A stretch of DNA of 64,000 bases from Nemophila menziesii (GCA_029959085.1 JARWIR010000007.1:43575137-43639136), one strand, 5' to 3'. Shown: positions 1 through 11,916, counted from the stretch's first letter. A program made the numbers and translations. Notes: a model not told the origin generated them from the letters alone.

Positions 1-900
1 AAGAATATAAAAGAGAGGTATTCAGATATGTGAGATCTTTACCTTCAAGATTTATGTCCTTTAAGAGTTTTGTGGAATTGTGTGGTGTCGAGTGCAATTC
101 CATTTTGTGCCTTGATATTCTCACTTTAAAGAAGGGTCCTCCAAAAGTTAATTGATTGGCATAATGCTAGGTATTTTGTTGAGTTTCTGAGATTGTTTTA
201 CAACTCAACCAAGAAGTTTAGTTGTACCTTATTTGTCACAACTAATATTTTATTTGATGATATTGTTATAATTTTAGAAAAGATAGTTGAATTGTGTGGT
301 AGTGTTAGTCCTGTTCTAAAGAAGATGTATGCGGACATGAAAAAGAAGTTTATGAAATATTGAAGTGTTGATAACATCAATATTTTATTATATGTGGAAG
401 TTGTTTTAGATCTAAGGAAGAAATTGCAATATCTTAAATGTTATTTCAGTTTTATGTATACACTCGGAGAATCTGAAGTATTGATTTGTAGGGTCAAGGG
501 TGCCTTAACAAGAATGTTCTATGCTTATAAAAATTTGTTTCTCCTACTTGTTCTAGTGGTGGAGTGGGGAGATACTTAGTGACAGTTGATTCCATTTGTG
601 TCCTTGGTAATAGATTTCAGTCTTTTATAGATGATAAACATCTATCTAAAAGAAACAAATTGGAAAAGTATTTAAAAAGAATACATAGAAGAGATGTCCC
701 TTACTTTTGACATTCTAAATTGGTAGAAGGGAAATATTATGAGGTTTTAAATATCATCCCAACTGGTCAAACATGTCTTGGTTGTCCCTGTATCAACTAT
801 GGCATCTGAATCTGCTTTGAACACTAGTGGTAGAGTTCTTGATCAATTTAAAAGCTCTTTAGCCCCCAAAATTGTAGAATATGTACTCAGAAGTGGCTAA
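1..900 (+). pseudogene. hAT-family transposase remnant (C-terminal half)
   Basis: Broken reading frames on the plus strand resemble the C-terminal half of plant hAT transposases of the RICESLEEPER/BED type. Around 390-470 one frame reads LYVEVVLDLRKKLQYLK, like the family's conserved block before the dimerisation region. Around 778-890 another frame reads PVSTMASESALNTSGRVLDQ, which matches the hAT dimerisation-domain core (ASESAFSTGGRVLD). Several stops and frame changes separate the blocks, so it cannot make a full protein. The 5' part lies outside the window or is lost. No terminal repeats were found. The family call rests on motif recognition only. Confidence 0.8.
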
Positions 901-1047
901 GAGTTTTTCTTCCTATGAATTTTGCTACCAAAAGTAGCTTGTGAGAGACTTAGAAGCATAATTAGGTAACTTAATTTGCATTTGTTATTAGTTTGTAGGT
1001 TATTTAGTCCTGGATGATTTAAGTGAAAATGAGACTCCACAATCCAC

Positions 1048-2745
1048 TTGATGTCTCTCCATTTGTAATGAATTAATATTAGTTGGAGACATCTTTTTTA
1101 GTGTTTTAGAAGTCTTTCTAGTCGATTTCACATGAAATATTACACTTTTTTACTTCTAGTCTTGATTTAATGAATTATTATTTTTAGAGCATATTGGGTT
1201 TAATTATTTATTTAGTGTGAAGCTTTAAAGATATATATGGAGATTAATTAGATGCCAAGTCAATTCTAAGAGATAAAGGAAAGAAGATATACATGGAAAT
1301 TGGAGATAAGGAAACAAAAGTTAGGATATGGAGAGATAAAGCTGCCAAATAAATCTGAATTCCAGCACCCACGACCAAAAATGGGCTTATATCTCAAAAT
1401 AAGTGAGGAATTTGGAAGAATTGCCAAGAGCAAAGTTAAAGAGCTTTCCTAGACGATTAGTTTCGACTATTGAAACGCATCAAACAGATAAGAATTGAAG
1501 CAGTTATGACCAAAACAAAAACGGGGCTGATTGTTACCTTTCCTAGATTTTAGGGTTACGAATTTGAGTTGGGCTAGAAGTCCATTACTTGTATTCTACT
1601 ACAAGAAAACGAATTAGGGCTTCTCTACACCTATAAATACACCCTTATATCACTTGTAAATCATCCTTGCCTCCCATTAGTTAGTCCTTAGGTTTATTAT
1701 CATCAGAGTTAGTGCAGTGAGCAAGATGAAGTCTTTTATTATTTCTTTTAGTTTATTTCCTTCAGGTATGAACTAATTTTCCCATACCTTGGGTTTTGCA
1801 TTATGTATAATCTATGAATTCTATTCTCTTTCTATCTAAGTTTCTTTGGGAATTATATGTTTTAATTTGATATTAGCTTATTACCCATATATTTGTTTAT
1901 GTGTTTTGATTTATTGTCTGTTTTCCTTGCGGTCTACAACGTATAGGATTACCTTAATAGTAGTTAGATGGTAACCCGGAAGGGGTGTCTAATTATTGAA
2001 ACACCACATAACGTCTAGTGTCCGATATCAGTCTTGACAACACTGATTCTATCTAGATAGTCATTAGGGTATGTTTTAATCACTATCACCATGTTTGGAA
2101 TTGAATTGCTTAGGATCCTAGTGGTGTAGGATAACCCTAAGTTTAGACTGCCTCGTGGTTGTGTTCGTAGCCCCCTAGTTGCTCTTAAAGTCTAGGAGAG
2201 GGAATTAATTAGTCCTTAGATTTATTATCATCAGAGTTAGTCTAGAGAGCAAGATGAAGTCTTTTATTATTTCTTATAGTTTATTTCCTTCAAGTATGAA
2301 CTAATTTTCCAATACCTTGGGTTTTGCATTATGTATAATCTATGAATTCTATTTTCTTTCTATCTAAGTTTCTTTGTTAATTATATGTTTTAATTTGATA
2401 TTAGCTTCTTACCCATATGTTTGTTTATGTGTTTTGATTTATTGTGTGTTTTCCTTACGGTGTACAACGTATAGGATTACCTTAATAGTAGTTAGATGGT
2501 CACCCGGAAGGGGTGTCTAATTATTGAAACACCACATAACGTCTAGTGTCCGATATTAGTCTTGACAACACCGATTCTAACTAGATAATCATTAGGGTGT
2601 GTTTTAATCACTATCACCATGTTTGGAATTAAATTGCTTAGGAACCTAGTGGCGTAGGATAACCCTAATTTAGTCTGCCTCGTGGTTGTGTCTGTAGCCC
2701 CCCTGGTCGCTCTCAAGGTCTAGGAGAGGGAATTAATTAAAATAA
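1048..2745 (-). repeat. LTR-like non-coding repeat, copy A, with internal duplication
   Basis: This stretch has no coding capacity. Read on the minus strand it ends in GGAGAGACATCA at 1048, and its right portion resembles the sequence at 5.5-7.2 kb in opposite orientation (shared blocks include the ATTTATTTAGTGTGAAGCTTTAAAGATATAT region near 1205). An imperfect 528-bp tandem duplication fills the right half: TTAGTCCTTAG-TTTATTATC starts at 1681 and again at 2209, and GGAATTAATT recurs at 2201 and 2729. A long-terminal-repeat origin (solo LTR) is inferred from the homology and the neighbouring gypsy remnant. No primer-binding site or clean target duplication was recognised. Confidence 0.55.
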
Positions 2746-2875
2746 AGAGGTGGTGAGGACTGGAGAGTGGGTTCAAAATATCCAGGAATTAGTGGGTAAC
2801 GCCCCAAAATAATAATGTTGGGATAAAAATAGTAAACAAAAATCTATAAAAGGTAGTGTCAAAATTTAAAACAAT

Positions 2876-3068
2876 GAGTTTTCAGAATATCGGGTGATCT
2901 ACTTCATGTTCCTGAAACTAGGAAGCAAACACGAATTCTCATCCAAGACTACCAATCATGAAATTCAAAGACGGATACTTAAAAGTGGTGAGTTTTAGAA
3001 TAGCGGGTGATCTACTTTATGTTCCTGATACTGGGAAGCAAAAACGAATTACCATCCAAGACTACCAA
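2876..3068. repeat. Two-copy tandem repeat of about 114 bp
   Basis: A block starting GAGTTTTCAGAATATCGGGTG at 2876 recurs with a few substitutions from 2990, each running to CATCCAAGACTACCAA. No function is evident. The rest of 2.75-3.43 kb is AT-rich and shows nothing recognisable. Confidence 0.75.
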
Positions 3069-3431
3069 ACACGAATTACAAGAGCAGCGGTTTATTTTGA
3101 ACTTTTTATATTAGTAAAAATAATTTATACTAAAATATAACAATAAGTTAGAAGAAATTTCAATTATACTTATATTTTAAAGAAATAGAAAAAATTAAAA
3201 ACTTTTAAATTAAGAGAGTTTTGAGACAAAATTATTGATCTATTTTCATAAAAAATTGGCTTAATATTATTTATATAAAATTTAAATAACTATAACTTAA
3301 CACTTCATTCGAATTAAAAAATTGAAACAAATATAGATTTATTCCAAATTTATAATTTAAAAGAATCACATAAAAATAATAGAATATTATATAAGATTAT
3401 AATATCTTTTCACAATATTATCATTCTTTTA

Positions 3432-3690
3432 AGAGTCAATGATAGATTAATGCCTAATAGAAAACTTATTTAAAACATGAACCTAGAATAAGATACTTTA
3501 TAGAAAACAGCCCCGCCCCAAACTACCCATATAATTAATAATTAAAAAAATAAAAAAGAAATTAGAAAAAAACAAAACAAAAACCAATACACGCGCACGC
3601 CTGTGATTTTTTTTTAAATCTTCGTAACTAATTCTAAAAAAATAAAAAAATTATATATTTGGATAAAGCAAATTAATATTTAAAAAAATC
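3432..3690 (+). mobile_element. Half copy of the foldback MULE (left arm only)
   Basis: It starts GAGTCAATGATAGATTAATGCC and runs through GCCTAATAGAAAACTTATTT, the CAGCCCC-CCAAACTACCC block, a C/G tract CACGCGCACGCC and TTTGGATAAAGCAAATTAAT. This matches the left arm of the complete foldback element at 16,192-16,955 base for base over most of its length. The match stops near 3690, before the palindromic core, so this is a truncated copy. From 3.7 to 4.56 kb nothing recognisable was seen. Confidence 0.75.
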
Positions 3691-4566
3691 CCATAATGGT
3701 GGACCCACCACTCCAAACTCAAGCTCTAAAACAACTGTCTATGCATCGCGAATCGAGTGCGGGTCATATGGAAAGTCCTATAGTCTAAAGGGATATGGCT
3801 TATAATGTGGTTAATAAAAAGGCTTTAGAAAGGCTAGAAGGGGCTGAGAAGGATATAACATATTAAATCAAATAACAGGGTGAGAAAGTTAAAAGGTTTC
3901 AAGTGGCTTCAATATGAAAGAACTGCCTTAATCATTTTCTAAACCATGTAATTTCGTTATTCTCTTACATTTAGCACGTTCATCAAATGAGTTTGTCAAC
4001 TAGCTTGGATCTCACGACCTACAAACCACTCAAGGCTCCCTGAGACCGAACATACTTTCTATCGCATTGCTCACTAATCTTTTCTTTACTATCAATGTGT
4101 GTTTTCCTGCAAATACTCAAAGCATACAAAATAAAATAGCTCATAAACATACTACTTACTATCATCAACTCACTGAGCTTATGCTTTCAAGCTATTAAAC
4201 ACACTCTACATCTAATTCCCATGTATCAAAAAATTTAATTTCTACTTAAAAACAGAAAAATGGAGATGAGAGACAACGAATCCCCACACCCCCAACTCAA
4301 AAGTGAGTCGTGTCCCCACGACTCATAAAAGACTCGAAAAAGAAATTAAATTTAGCAGATAAATAATTTACAGAAATGGTAAGGAAGAAAGAGAACATAC
4401 TCTCGAGGCTATTGTCTCGCAATATCGACATCCAAGATAGGATTTGCTGGACCTTTTTTTAATTACTCAAGGAGTGTCATGATGTGCACTTGATTGGCTT
4501 TGATTTGTGCCACATCTTCGGCTAAAGAAGTTTGATGTCTACTTTTGCACTTGATTCATGACAAAG

Positions 4567-4918
4567 GTTGATGCAATTGAACGAATTAGAGGAGTTTCGC
4601 TACCATGCCTATGAAAATTCGCGTCCCTACAAGGAGAAAACAAAGAGATGGCATGATAAGCGAATCCGTCCAAAATTTTTTGAGAGAGGACAAAAGGTAC
4701 TATTATACAACTCTTGATTCTCGAACTACCCTGGCAAGCTTAAGTCCCGTTGGGGAGGACCTTACATTGCTACAAAAGTCACACCTCATGAAGCGATTGA
4801 AATTGAACATTCAACCGAGCAAAGGACATTCATGGTGAATGGCCAGCGTTTGGAATTATACCATGACAGTGGAGACTTTGGTCGAGAGGAGACAATCCAT
4901 CTCGAAGAACACGCTTAG
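4567..4918 (+). pseudogene. Ty3/gypsy polyprotein remnant (integrase C-terminal end)
   Basis: One plus-strand frame reads [20 protein letters not shown], then RWHDKRI, then a GKLKSRWGGPY block and VNGQRLELYH before a stop. This is the end of plant Ty3/gypsy polyproteins of the Athila/Tat type, where the GPY/F module follows the integrase core. One in-frame TGA lies at about 4704-4706, inside the module. Just downstream, near 4940-4975, is AAAAGTGCTCTTGGGAGACA, which resembles the sequence that follows pol in Athila-type elements. Everything upstream in the polyprotein is missing. Confidence 0.75.
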
Positions 4919-5088
4919 CCCGAGGTACATGTCTAACTCAAAGACGTTAAACAAAAGTGCTCTTGGGAGACACCCCTTGTTTTAATTGCTTACTAGATTA
5001 GTTTTATGTTTTGTAGTGTATATTTCTAAGTTAGCGTATATTTTTAATGTGTTTACAAGCTAATAGGAGAGAAACATAGTGTGTTATT

Positions 5089-5490
5089 GTGCAGGAAATG
5101 AGTTTGGGGTCAAAAGGAAAAACTTGGGAAAGATCCGTTTTATTGATCGGTAGGCCGGTCAAACCACCGGTATGCCGGTGGGGAGACACGAGCCCTCGGG
5201 TTGGTGGACTCGGGTTCTTTGCTGAGAGTGTGTCCAAGAAAAGCCAGCGCACCGGTATGCCGCAGGCACCGGTAAGCCGGCAGAGGAAAAACGCGACCCC
5301 TCGGGTTCCACAACTCGGGTATTTTGACGGAGTGAGAATTTTCGAAAAAAGTCGCACTGGTATGCCGGTGAATAAAGGAACGACAATTACTGCAAGTGCG
5401 AAAATAAAGGAACCACAATTACCGCAAGTGCACGGTTGTCCAAGTAATACTCCGATAAATCGGGTTTCGTTCTCAGAGACGGATTAGGTT
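5089..5490. repeat. GC-richer tract with repeated ACCGGTATGCCGGT palindromes
   Basis: An open frame of about 130 codons exists here, but it looks incidental. The sequence is dominated by copies of a partly palindromic motif: GATCGGTAGGCCGGTC near 5146, ACCGGTATGCCGGTG at 5166, ACCGGTATGCCG at 5251, ACCGGTAAGCCGG near 5268 and ACTGGTATGCCGGTG at 5356. Open frames on both strands share the same bases. It lies between the gypsy pol remnant and an LTR-like repeat, so it is probably non-coding 3' or 5' leader sequence of a retrotransposon. Confidence 0.5.
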
Positions 5491-7178
5491 CAACCCAAAT
5501 ATTAATCAGATAGTAGAAATAATTGCTTGACAGAAAAGTAAAATAATATGATTTTTGTTTGATTTTCTTAAAACTAAATACGCAAATAAATAAAGACTAA
5601 AATTAAATAACTGAAAAGAAATAATGCAAATAAAGTGACTAACTTCATAGATGAGAGATACTTGATTCTCGCAAGGAATCCTTCTAATTAACGTAACTTA
5701 TGCTTGTTTAAGGGTAGGATTGGTTTTAGTATATTAGTCGGGAATCTAATATCTCCTAGCCCCCGTCAAGGTGGACCTAAGAGCTATCCTACAGTATTAC
5801 AAACCCAGTCAGGGTGATTATAAGCTACTTTCTGATGAATAATATTTTACCTCTTTGGCTATGTAATGAATATGTCTTTCGACCATTACACGGGTATTAC
5901 CTAAGTCTGTATTCAAACCCGCCTGTCGGATGATCACTTCGCCACTAAAGTGAATAACCCAAATACTAACAGCTAATTCTAGTTGCGCGGAAAAGAATTA
6001 GTAAATAAGAACAAAGTAATATCCAATATATAAAACTCAATTCAATTTAAATCATAACAATCCCAAATTCAAAACATAGATTAAATTAATTAAGGTTCAT
6101 CCCTTTATTGCGATTCTCAAGTATATGGAAATTTAGCTCATAATAAAATTAAAGACGGAAAATAAATAAAAGGAATTCATGTTCAATTACAGAAAATAAA
6201 TTGATAACCTAAAGGGTTGGATGACTGTTAATGGAAGAACAGAATTCCTCCCGCGCTAGTTTCTCCTTGCCTTCTTGCTCTGACTTGTAAACCTTAAGCC
6301 TCGTGTGTAATTCTCTGAAGTGTTTGACTCTCTCTCTAAGGATGTTTTAATGTGAAGAATAATTGAGATGTGTTGAATAATGAGGTCTAAAGGGTGTATT
6401 TATAGGTGCTAGGAAGCCCTAATTTGTTTTACTTAGGAGGGAAAGACAAGTAAAGGTCTCTTTAATTCGCAGCCCTAAAATATAAGGAAGGTAAGATTCT
6501 GTTGCTGATTTGTTTTGGTCATACCTCCTTCAATAATTATCCGTTTGACGCGTTCTTTATATCGAAATCACTTGTCTCGGAAAGATCTATCCATTGGTCC
6601 AGACCATTCTCCCAAATTCCTTACTAATATTGAGTTATGAGCTCGTCTTTGAACGTGGCTGGGATTTCAGATTTATTTGGTAACTTTATCTTTTCCTTCT
6701 TTGCATATATCCTTCCTTAATCTTCCAATTTCCATGTATATCTCTTTCCTTTACTTCTTAGACTTGAATTGATCTCTAATTAATTACCATATATCTTTTA
6801 AAGTTTCACAATAAATAAATAATTAAACCGCATATGCTTTAAAAATTAATAAATCATTAAATCAAGACTAGAAATAAGAAAATGCACTCTAAAATTAGAA
6901 ACTCGAATAAAATACTTCCTAACACACTAAAAATAATCTAAGACTTTAATTCTTACTTCTCCTCCTTGTATTGGTTTTTCATGAAATTCAAGAACCTACT
7001 ACTTTGCACTAAAAATAACCAAATTAACGCACAAAAGCTCTAAAAATGCAAATAGTATAATTCCAAGGGGAGAAAGTGTAATATGACGAAATAAGCATAA
7101 AAGTCTATCAAATAAGTCAAATATTCACCTTAAAGGATGTCTTCTAAGGTATAATAATTAGAACAAATAGGGAGACAT
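5490..7178 (-). repeat. LTR-like non-coding repeat, copy B
   Basis: Read on the minus strand it begins TGATGTCTCC near 7178 and runs to a region carrying GACAACCGTGCACTTGCGG (5420-5440), a phrase seen near the 3' ends of LTRs in plant gypsy elements. It is the inverted, diverged counterpart of copy A at 1048-2745 but lacks that copy's 528-bp internal duplication. No coding potential was seen. The exact inner end is not defined. Confidence 0.5.
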
Positions 7179-7179
7179 C

Positions 7180-7490
7180 AGGAGCGTATTTATTATATGA
7201 AATGTATACAATTGGAATACTATCAACATTATATTATAAAAATGTAATATTAACTCGTAATATTTCGTAAAAAAATTGTTAACGATATCGCTACTTCAGG
7301 AGTGTATTCGTTATATAAAACGTATTCAACTGGAATCGTAATATTTCGTAAAATATCTATTCGTGATATTGCTACTTCGAGAGCGTATTCGTGATATAGA
7401 AATATGTTCACGATATTATTTTTACAAAAAATATATTTGTGACATAAAATGTTGGATAGAAATATTTTAACCCGTATTCACCTAGAATAC
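7180..7490. repeat. Degenerate short repeats, AT-rich
   Basis: Phrases such as GAGTGTATTCGTTATAT, GAGCGTATTCGTGATAT and GTATTCAACTGGAAT recur at irregular spacing between 7180 and 7490. This suggests a decayed tandem array. No gene was seen. Confidence 0.5.
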
Positions 7491-7600
7491 TTATTCCATT
7501 TTTTTTTACTTTTATGAATTGGGAGCCGTAAGTTATTTTTTTGTTTCTTAATAGTAAGGAATAGTCTCATATTATAGTCATAAGTACCATTATATAGTAA

Positions 7601-7809
7601 ATCAGTTGAGGTAACTCAATTGGCCAGAGTTTTATTATTTTTTCAACCTTTTAAGGGGGTAAAACAAAAGGTACAGGGTTTGAATCCCCTCCTGAATATG
7701 AGTAACCTAGTTCTGATTAACCTAGAAATATGCACGGAAAGACGTGTAGATTTCCTATAGGATTAGTCGTGGTGCGTGAAAGCTGACCCGGACACCCATG
7801 ATAAAAAAA
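7601..7809 (+). mobile_element. tRNA-derived SINE with target-site duplication
   Basis: The element carries an A-box-like AACTCAATTGGCCAGAG near 7612 and a B-box-like GGGTTTGAATCCC near 7678, in the order expected of an internal RNA polymerase III promoter. It ends in a short A run (7803-7810). An 18-bp direct repeat flanks it, AGTAYCATTATATAGTAA, at 7583-7600 and 7810-7827 with one difference. These are the marks of a SINE moved by LINE machinery. The family was not identified. Confidence 0.85.
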
Positions 7810-9297
7810 AGTATCATTATATAGTAAGTGATTATTAAAACACAACGTATCATGTATATATAAACAAATTACTTACATATATCTCACCAAAAGGTATCCT
7901 TTTTTTTCTTTTCTTTTATGTAAAAAAAAACATGAACATGATTGTGGAGCATAAAAGAAAATACATGGACATGATTGTGGAAAAGAAAAATTATAATAAA
8001 ATAATTAAACCTGAAATTTTTTGGTCCAATGATTTAATTAACAGAGACTCGTACTGAAAACGTGTTGTAAAATTAAAAACAAGGAAATAAATATGAGCTT
8101 GTATTAGATTCGTAGGAATTCTAATTTGTTACAAAATGATATGGATATCGAACTATATAGGAAAACGGAAGTAGCTGCGCATCTAGTAGCTTAAGCTGCC
8201 GTGAGGCTCAAGCAGCTGCGCAGCTGTACTGCAAGACATTTATACATGTTGCTACCTTATCGGGTATATTGTTGGTGTATTTACTTAATAAAATATTTTA
8301 TAACATAATATAACTTTTTAAGATATATTTTTTTAGGAGCCAATTTTAGATTAATGCCTAATAGAAAACTTATTTAAAAAAAGGTACCTAGTATAACACA
8401 CTTTATAGAAACAGTCCCATCCCAAACTACCCCTATAATTAGCAATTAAAAAAAAGATAAACAATAACATTCTCACGTGTTGTTTTTAGTTTGAAAGAAA
8501 ATAATAAGAAAAATAAATAAAAGACGAAGCGTCTTTTATGAATAACACACATAGAGTACACACATAAACACACACACACAGAGTACACACCGGGAGACGA
8601 AAACCAACGAAGAAGGCGACTGAACCGGCGAGCGAATCAAGGACACTGAAACGGAAGAAAACAACACGCGATCAACAACAAAGACAATACCGTACAAAAA
8701 AAGCAAAAAAAAACAACATACTTAAGTACTAAATTAATAAATTCATGGTATTCTGAAATTTTTGAGAGGGATTTATGATTCTGATTGCATTCTTGTGTGA
8801 TTCATGAACAAAAACGAAACGAATATGCAGTGCATGTTGATTTCGAATGATTTTTGCCTGATTAATGTTTGGTTAAGGTTTATAGTGTTTATAAATAGTG
8901 ATTTTATTAGTTTCTAGGATTTATAATATGATTTTAGGATACATGTGATATAATAATGTGACTAATATCAACAAAAAATGGATTGCAGTGATTAAACATG
9001 AGTATCATGTAAAATAGGGACCTATAATGCAATTATTTCAAAAAAAACTGTTAATGAAGAATAGAGATAAACAAGGGCTTTAACAGTGAATTTTTTGTAT
9101 ATACATGGCATATTGTAGAGAAATAGTGGAATTTAGGGACCTTACAATGTAAATAATGCATAATATAGACACTCAAAATAGTTAACTGTATCATCTGCAT
9201 AATTCACTGAATTAAACATGATGTTTAATTCTGTGAATGTCAATTCAGACTACTAAACTGTTTCTTGTGGTTGGAGTTTGTGTAAATACAGGTAAAA

Positions 9298-9830
9298 TTG
9301 CCTCCAAGAAGAAGATTGACTGATGAAAATATAGAGGAAGGACAAGGAAGTTCGAGGAATTTTAAGGAAACTTATAAATCAGGAATGACTAAAATAGTAA
9401 AATTAGTAAGTAACCAGAAGTTTAACGAAGAGCAGTTAGAATGGTGTAAGAACACGATTATAATCATACCAATACAGACTGTAGATGATGATAATGAACT
9501 GAAAGACGCACACTGGTCCCTCTTAGTGTTTGAACCACACGACTTCCCCAAAGACAATGGAAACACTATAACCCGAGAAGCAAACTTATAAATCATCCAT
9601 TATCAGAGAAGAGCGGGAAAAACGCAGAAAAAATCTTCAATTATCTGGAGGTGGGACCTGGACCAGATTCTGAGAACCAAACCCAACCGGAATTGAAGGA
9701 GATGAATTGCCCTCAGATGATTGAAGGAAGCCAAAATAGTGGAGTATATATATGCATGTATGTAGAAGATATATACAAAACGACTAAAGTTAGGGAATCA
9801 ATCGAAGAGAATGAACCTGAGCAATTTTGA
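9298..9830 (+). pseudogene. Ulp1/SENP (C48) protease-like gene of the MULE, broken
   Basis: The start MPPRRRLTDEN is preceded by a plausible acceptor (TACAG, 9288-9292) and is conserved in the 33-36 kb copy. The frame continues to a DAHWSLLVFEPH block, which fits the catalytic-His strand of C48 peptidases, and then hits a stop at 9589. The domain continues in another frame as NHPLSEKSGKNAEKIF, then MNCPQ (the oxyanion Gln position), then NSGVYICMYVEDI. In active family members this last block reads D-C-G, so the catalytic Cys is replaced by Ser (codon AGT near 9742), and the Asp segment is not recognisable. The frameshift and missing residues argue for an inactive relic. Confidence 0.7.
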
Positions 9831-10139
9831 GCAAGAATGTACATGGAATTCATCGACAACTAAGATTAAAGAATCACTTATTCAAAAGAAAGTTGAAGAA
9901 TGTGTCAACGTTTTTAGTATTTTGTTGAACTTATTATATCGTATTTAGTTTTACGTATTTGGTAATATATTAGATTCTAATATCTTAAATGATTTGTTAG
10001 TTTATTAAGTATCATGAATGATTTAATTGGAAATGAAAATTTATTAGTATTTCATATTGTGAATGATTTGATTATAAAGTCTTACGATACGAAAAGATTA
10101 CTTGAACAAACAAGCAATAGCCGCAACATAGTCAAAAGG

Positions 10140-10430
10140 ACTAGTAAATTTCATGTTTAAAACATGAAAATCCTTGTTTAAAATGACTTGTAAAAATTCA
10201 TGCTTTGAAAATAAAAATTCCATGTTTAAAATGACTTGTAAAATTTCATGCTTGGGAAAGACTTGTAAAATACCGTGGTTATAATTTATAAATGAATTTT
10301 ATGAAATTCAATGTTTAAAAGCAGCAAAAAAGTAAAAGGACTTGTAAAAAATTCCATGGTTAAAACATAGAATTCCATGTTTTAAACATGGAATTTCGTG
10401 TTTAAAACTTGGAATTTTCTAACCTGCCAA
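10140..10430. repeat. Diverged CATGTTTAAAACATG palindrome cluster (MULE copy 1)
   Basis: Partial and complete copies of the palindrome CATGTTTAAAACATG, mixed with ACTTGTAAAA spacers, fill this interval. The same motif clusters occur in the second long MULE copy and in the core of the foldback element, so they belong to the family rather than to this locus. A further small cluster lies at 10,985-11,080. Confidence 0.75.
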
Positions 10431-10624
10431 CTAAACAACTTAAGTTACTCGGCTCGAAACCTATACTAAAAGACAATCATTATAAAAGGAATGAACCACA
10501 ATACAGTATAAAATCAAGAAGGATTTAAAGCATAACAATAGAAACTGTAAAAATGTTAAACACTTGAATATTAAACAACCGATAAAAGAATGTAATGATC
10601 GTAAAAATAAAACAAAACTCATAG

Positions 10625-10920
10625 AACAACTCGACAAGTTTTGGCATTATGATGTCCTTGTGTGTGACACCGTCAGCAAGTTATCATCTTAGGTTCATGC
10701 TCAAATTCTCCACGAGACTTGAAACGCTTCGTTTTTGGTCGGCCAAGAGGAACCTTGACAATTAGAGGATGGACAAAAAAACCATTGGGCCCGAGGGTTG
10801 GTGAAGGTGGAGTGAACGTGAAAAATATGGAACGTTTCGAGGGTAGCACTCCTTGTATAATAATTTCATTTTATAGAATGTTGAGAACCGAACCTAACTA
10901 CAACCATAACCATCTGCAGA
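10625..10920 (-). pseudogene. MuDR-type transposase remnant (N-terminal start and zinc-knuckle tail)
   Basis: Read on the minus strand, a TTTTCTGCAG acceptor near 10,911-10,920 precedes MVMVVVRFGSQ, the same start as in the 33.9-kb copy. After a deletion the sequence continues through KVPLGRPKTKRFKSRGEFE and a C-x2-C-x5-HNAKTC zinc-knuckle-like block, broken by a TGA between the first two Cys. GRPKKKR followed by a CCHC knuckle is typical of the C-terminal end of MuDR/MULE transposases. The catalytic core is absent. Confidence 0.65.
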
Positions 10921-11908
10921 AAACAAGTCATGACATAAGTAGTAGAATATGATCACACAAACAAAGCATGAAGTAGGAAAGGGAAAAATGTTTGTAAAGT
11001 CTTAGAATTCCATGTTTGAAACATGAAATTTCATATTTAAAACATTGAATTGCATGTTCAAAACATGGATTTCTGAGTCTGCACAAACCTCTTAACCGCA
11101 TTACAACTGCAAGCACAACCTCTACTCAGATCAGAACAGCTTAAACACATAATTTAGCAATATTGAAGCAAAATATGAACAAAATGAAGAATATAAACAC
11201 ATAATTTAGCAATGTTGAGGCAAAATATGAACAAAATGAAGAATATAAATACAAAATCATAACAAAACACAGAATTTAGCATAATTGAAGCAAAATATTA
11301 ACAAAATTAAGAATATAAACACAAAATTATAACAAAACAAATAATTAAAAGAGAAAAACCTTGAAAACGAGAACTGCTTGAAATTACAAATTAGGATGAT
11401 AGTTGAATCAAAATGCTTTCAAAATGGACAATACATACACATGTATACGTATTGTAAGCTAACAACAACTTGCAGTAAAAAAACAACAAAATAAATTAAA
11501 AAATTAGAAAACAAAGACAAAAATAGAGACAAAGCGTGCGAGCGATTGAGAAGAGGTAATTGTGAGATAGAGAGAGATAGAGAAAGTGAGAGACGAGCAA
11601 TTAATGTGCGGAAAGATTAACCTTAAGAGTGACGTGCGAAGAGAAGCATCATGACGATCAACGAGAGCGTGTGTGTAAAACCAGTTAGAGAGAGACAAGA
11701 ATAAGGAAAAGAGATAGTGTGTGAAATTGCGTGAGTGTTTGTGAAGGTGTAAAATAATGGAGAATTAATTAGCTATTGTAAAATAAATATAATATTTATA
11801 TAGGGTAAAAAAGAAAAAAAAAATTATAAAGATATTATCTTTAATTAGTTAATTAGGGAGATATTTATTTTTAAAAAAAAATTAAAGACATATGTAACAT
11901 ACTCTAAA

Positions 11909-11916
11909 TATAAATA
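11909..11916 (+). promoter_or_regulatory. TATA box of the delta-COP gene
   Basis: TATAAATA lies about 30 bp upstream of a CT-rich likely transcript start near 11,940. A leader exon would end at CATTCAG|GTATAC (about 12,006), and a leader intron would end at TTTCGCAG (12,579). The box sits only about 20 bp from the recognisable end of the MULE. Confidence 0.55.

Larger units (their letters stand above)
8337..11890 (-). mobile_element. Mutator-like element with Ulp1-type gene (KI/Kaonashi-like MULE), copy 1
   Basis: The left end GAGCCAATTTTAGATTAATGCC (8337) is shared with the foldback element at 16.2 kb and, inverted, with the 33-36 kb element. Inside are an Ulp1-like protease remnant on the plus strand (9.3-9.8 kb), a MuDR-type transposase tail on the minus strand (10.6-10.9 kb), two clusters of CATGTTTAAAACATG-like palindromes, and a minus-strand leader (11.0-11.8 kb) that matches 33.0-33.9 kb closely. 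MULEs that carry Ulp1 domains are known in plants as Kaonashi/KI-MULEs. The right end is diverged or trimmed near 11,880-11,900, and no target duplication was found. Confidence 0.75.

Noticed and set aside
5089..5487. 132-codon open frame
   Set aside because: It is built from repeated palindromic motifs and has equally long frames on the opposite strand, so coding is unlikely.
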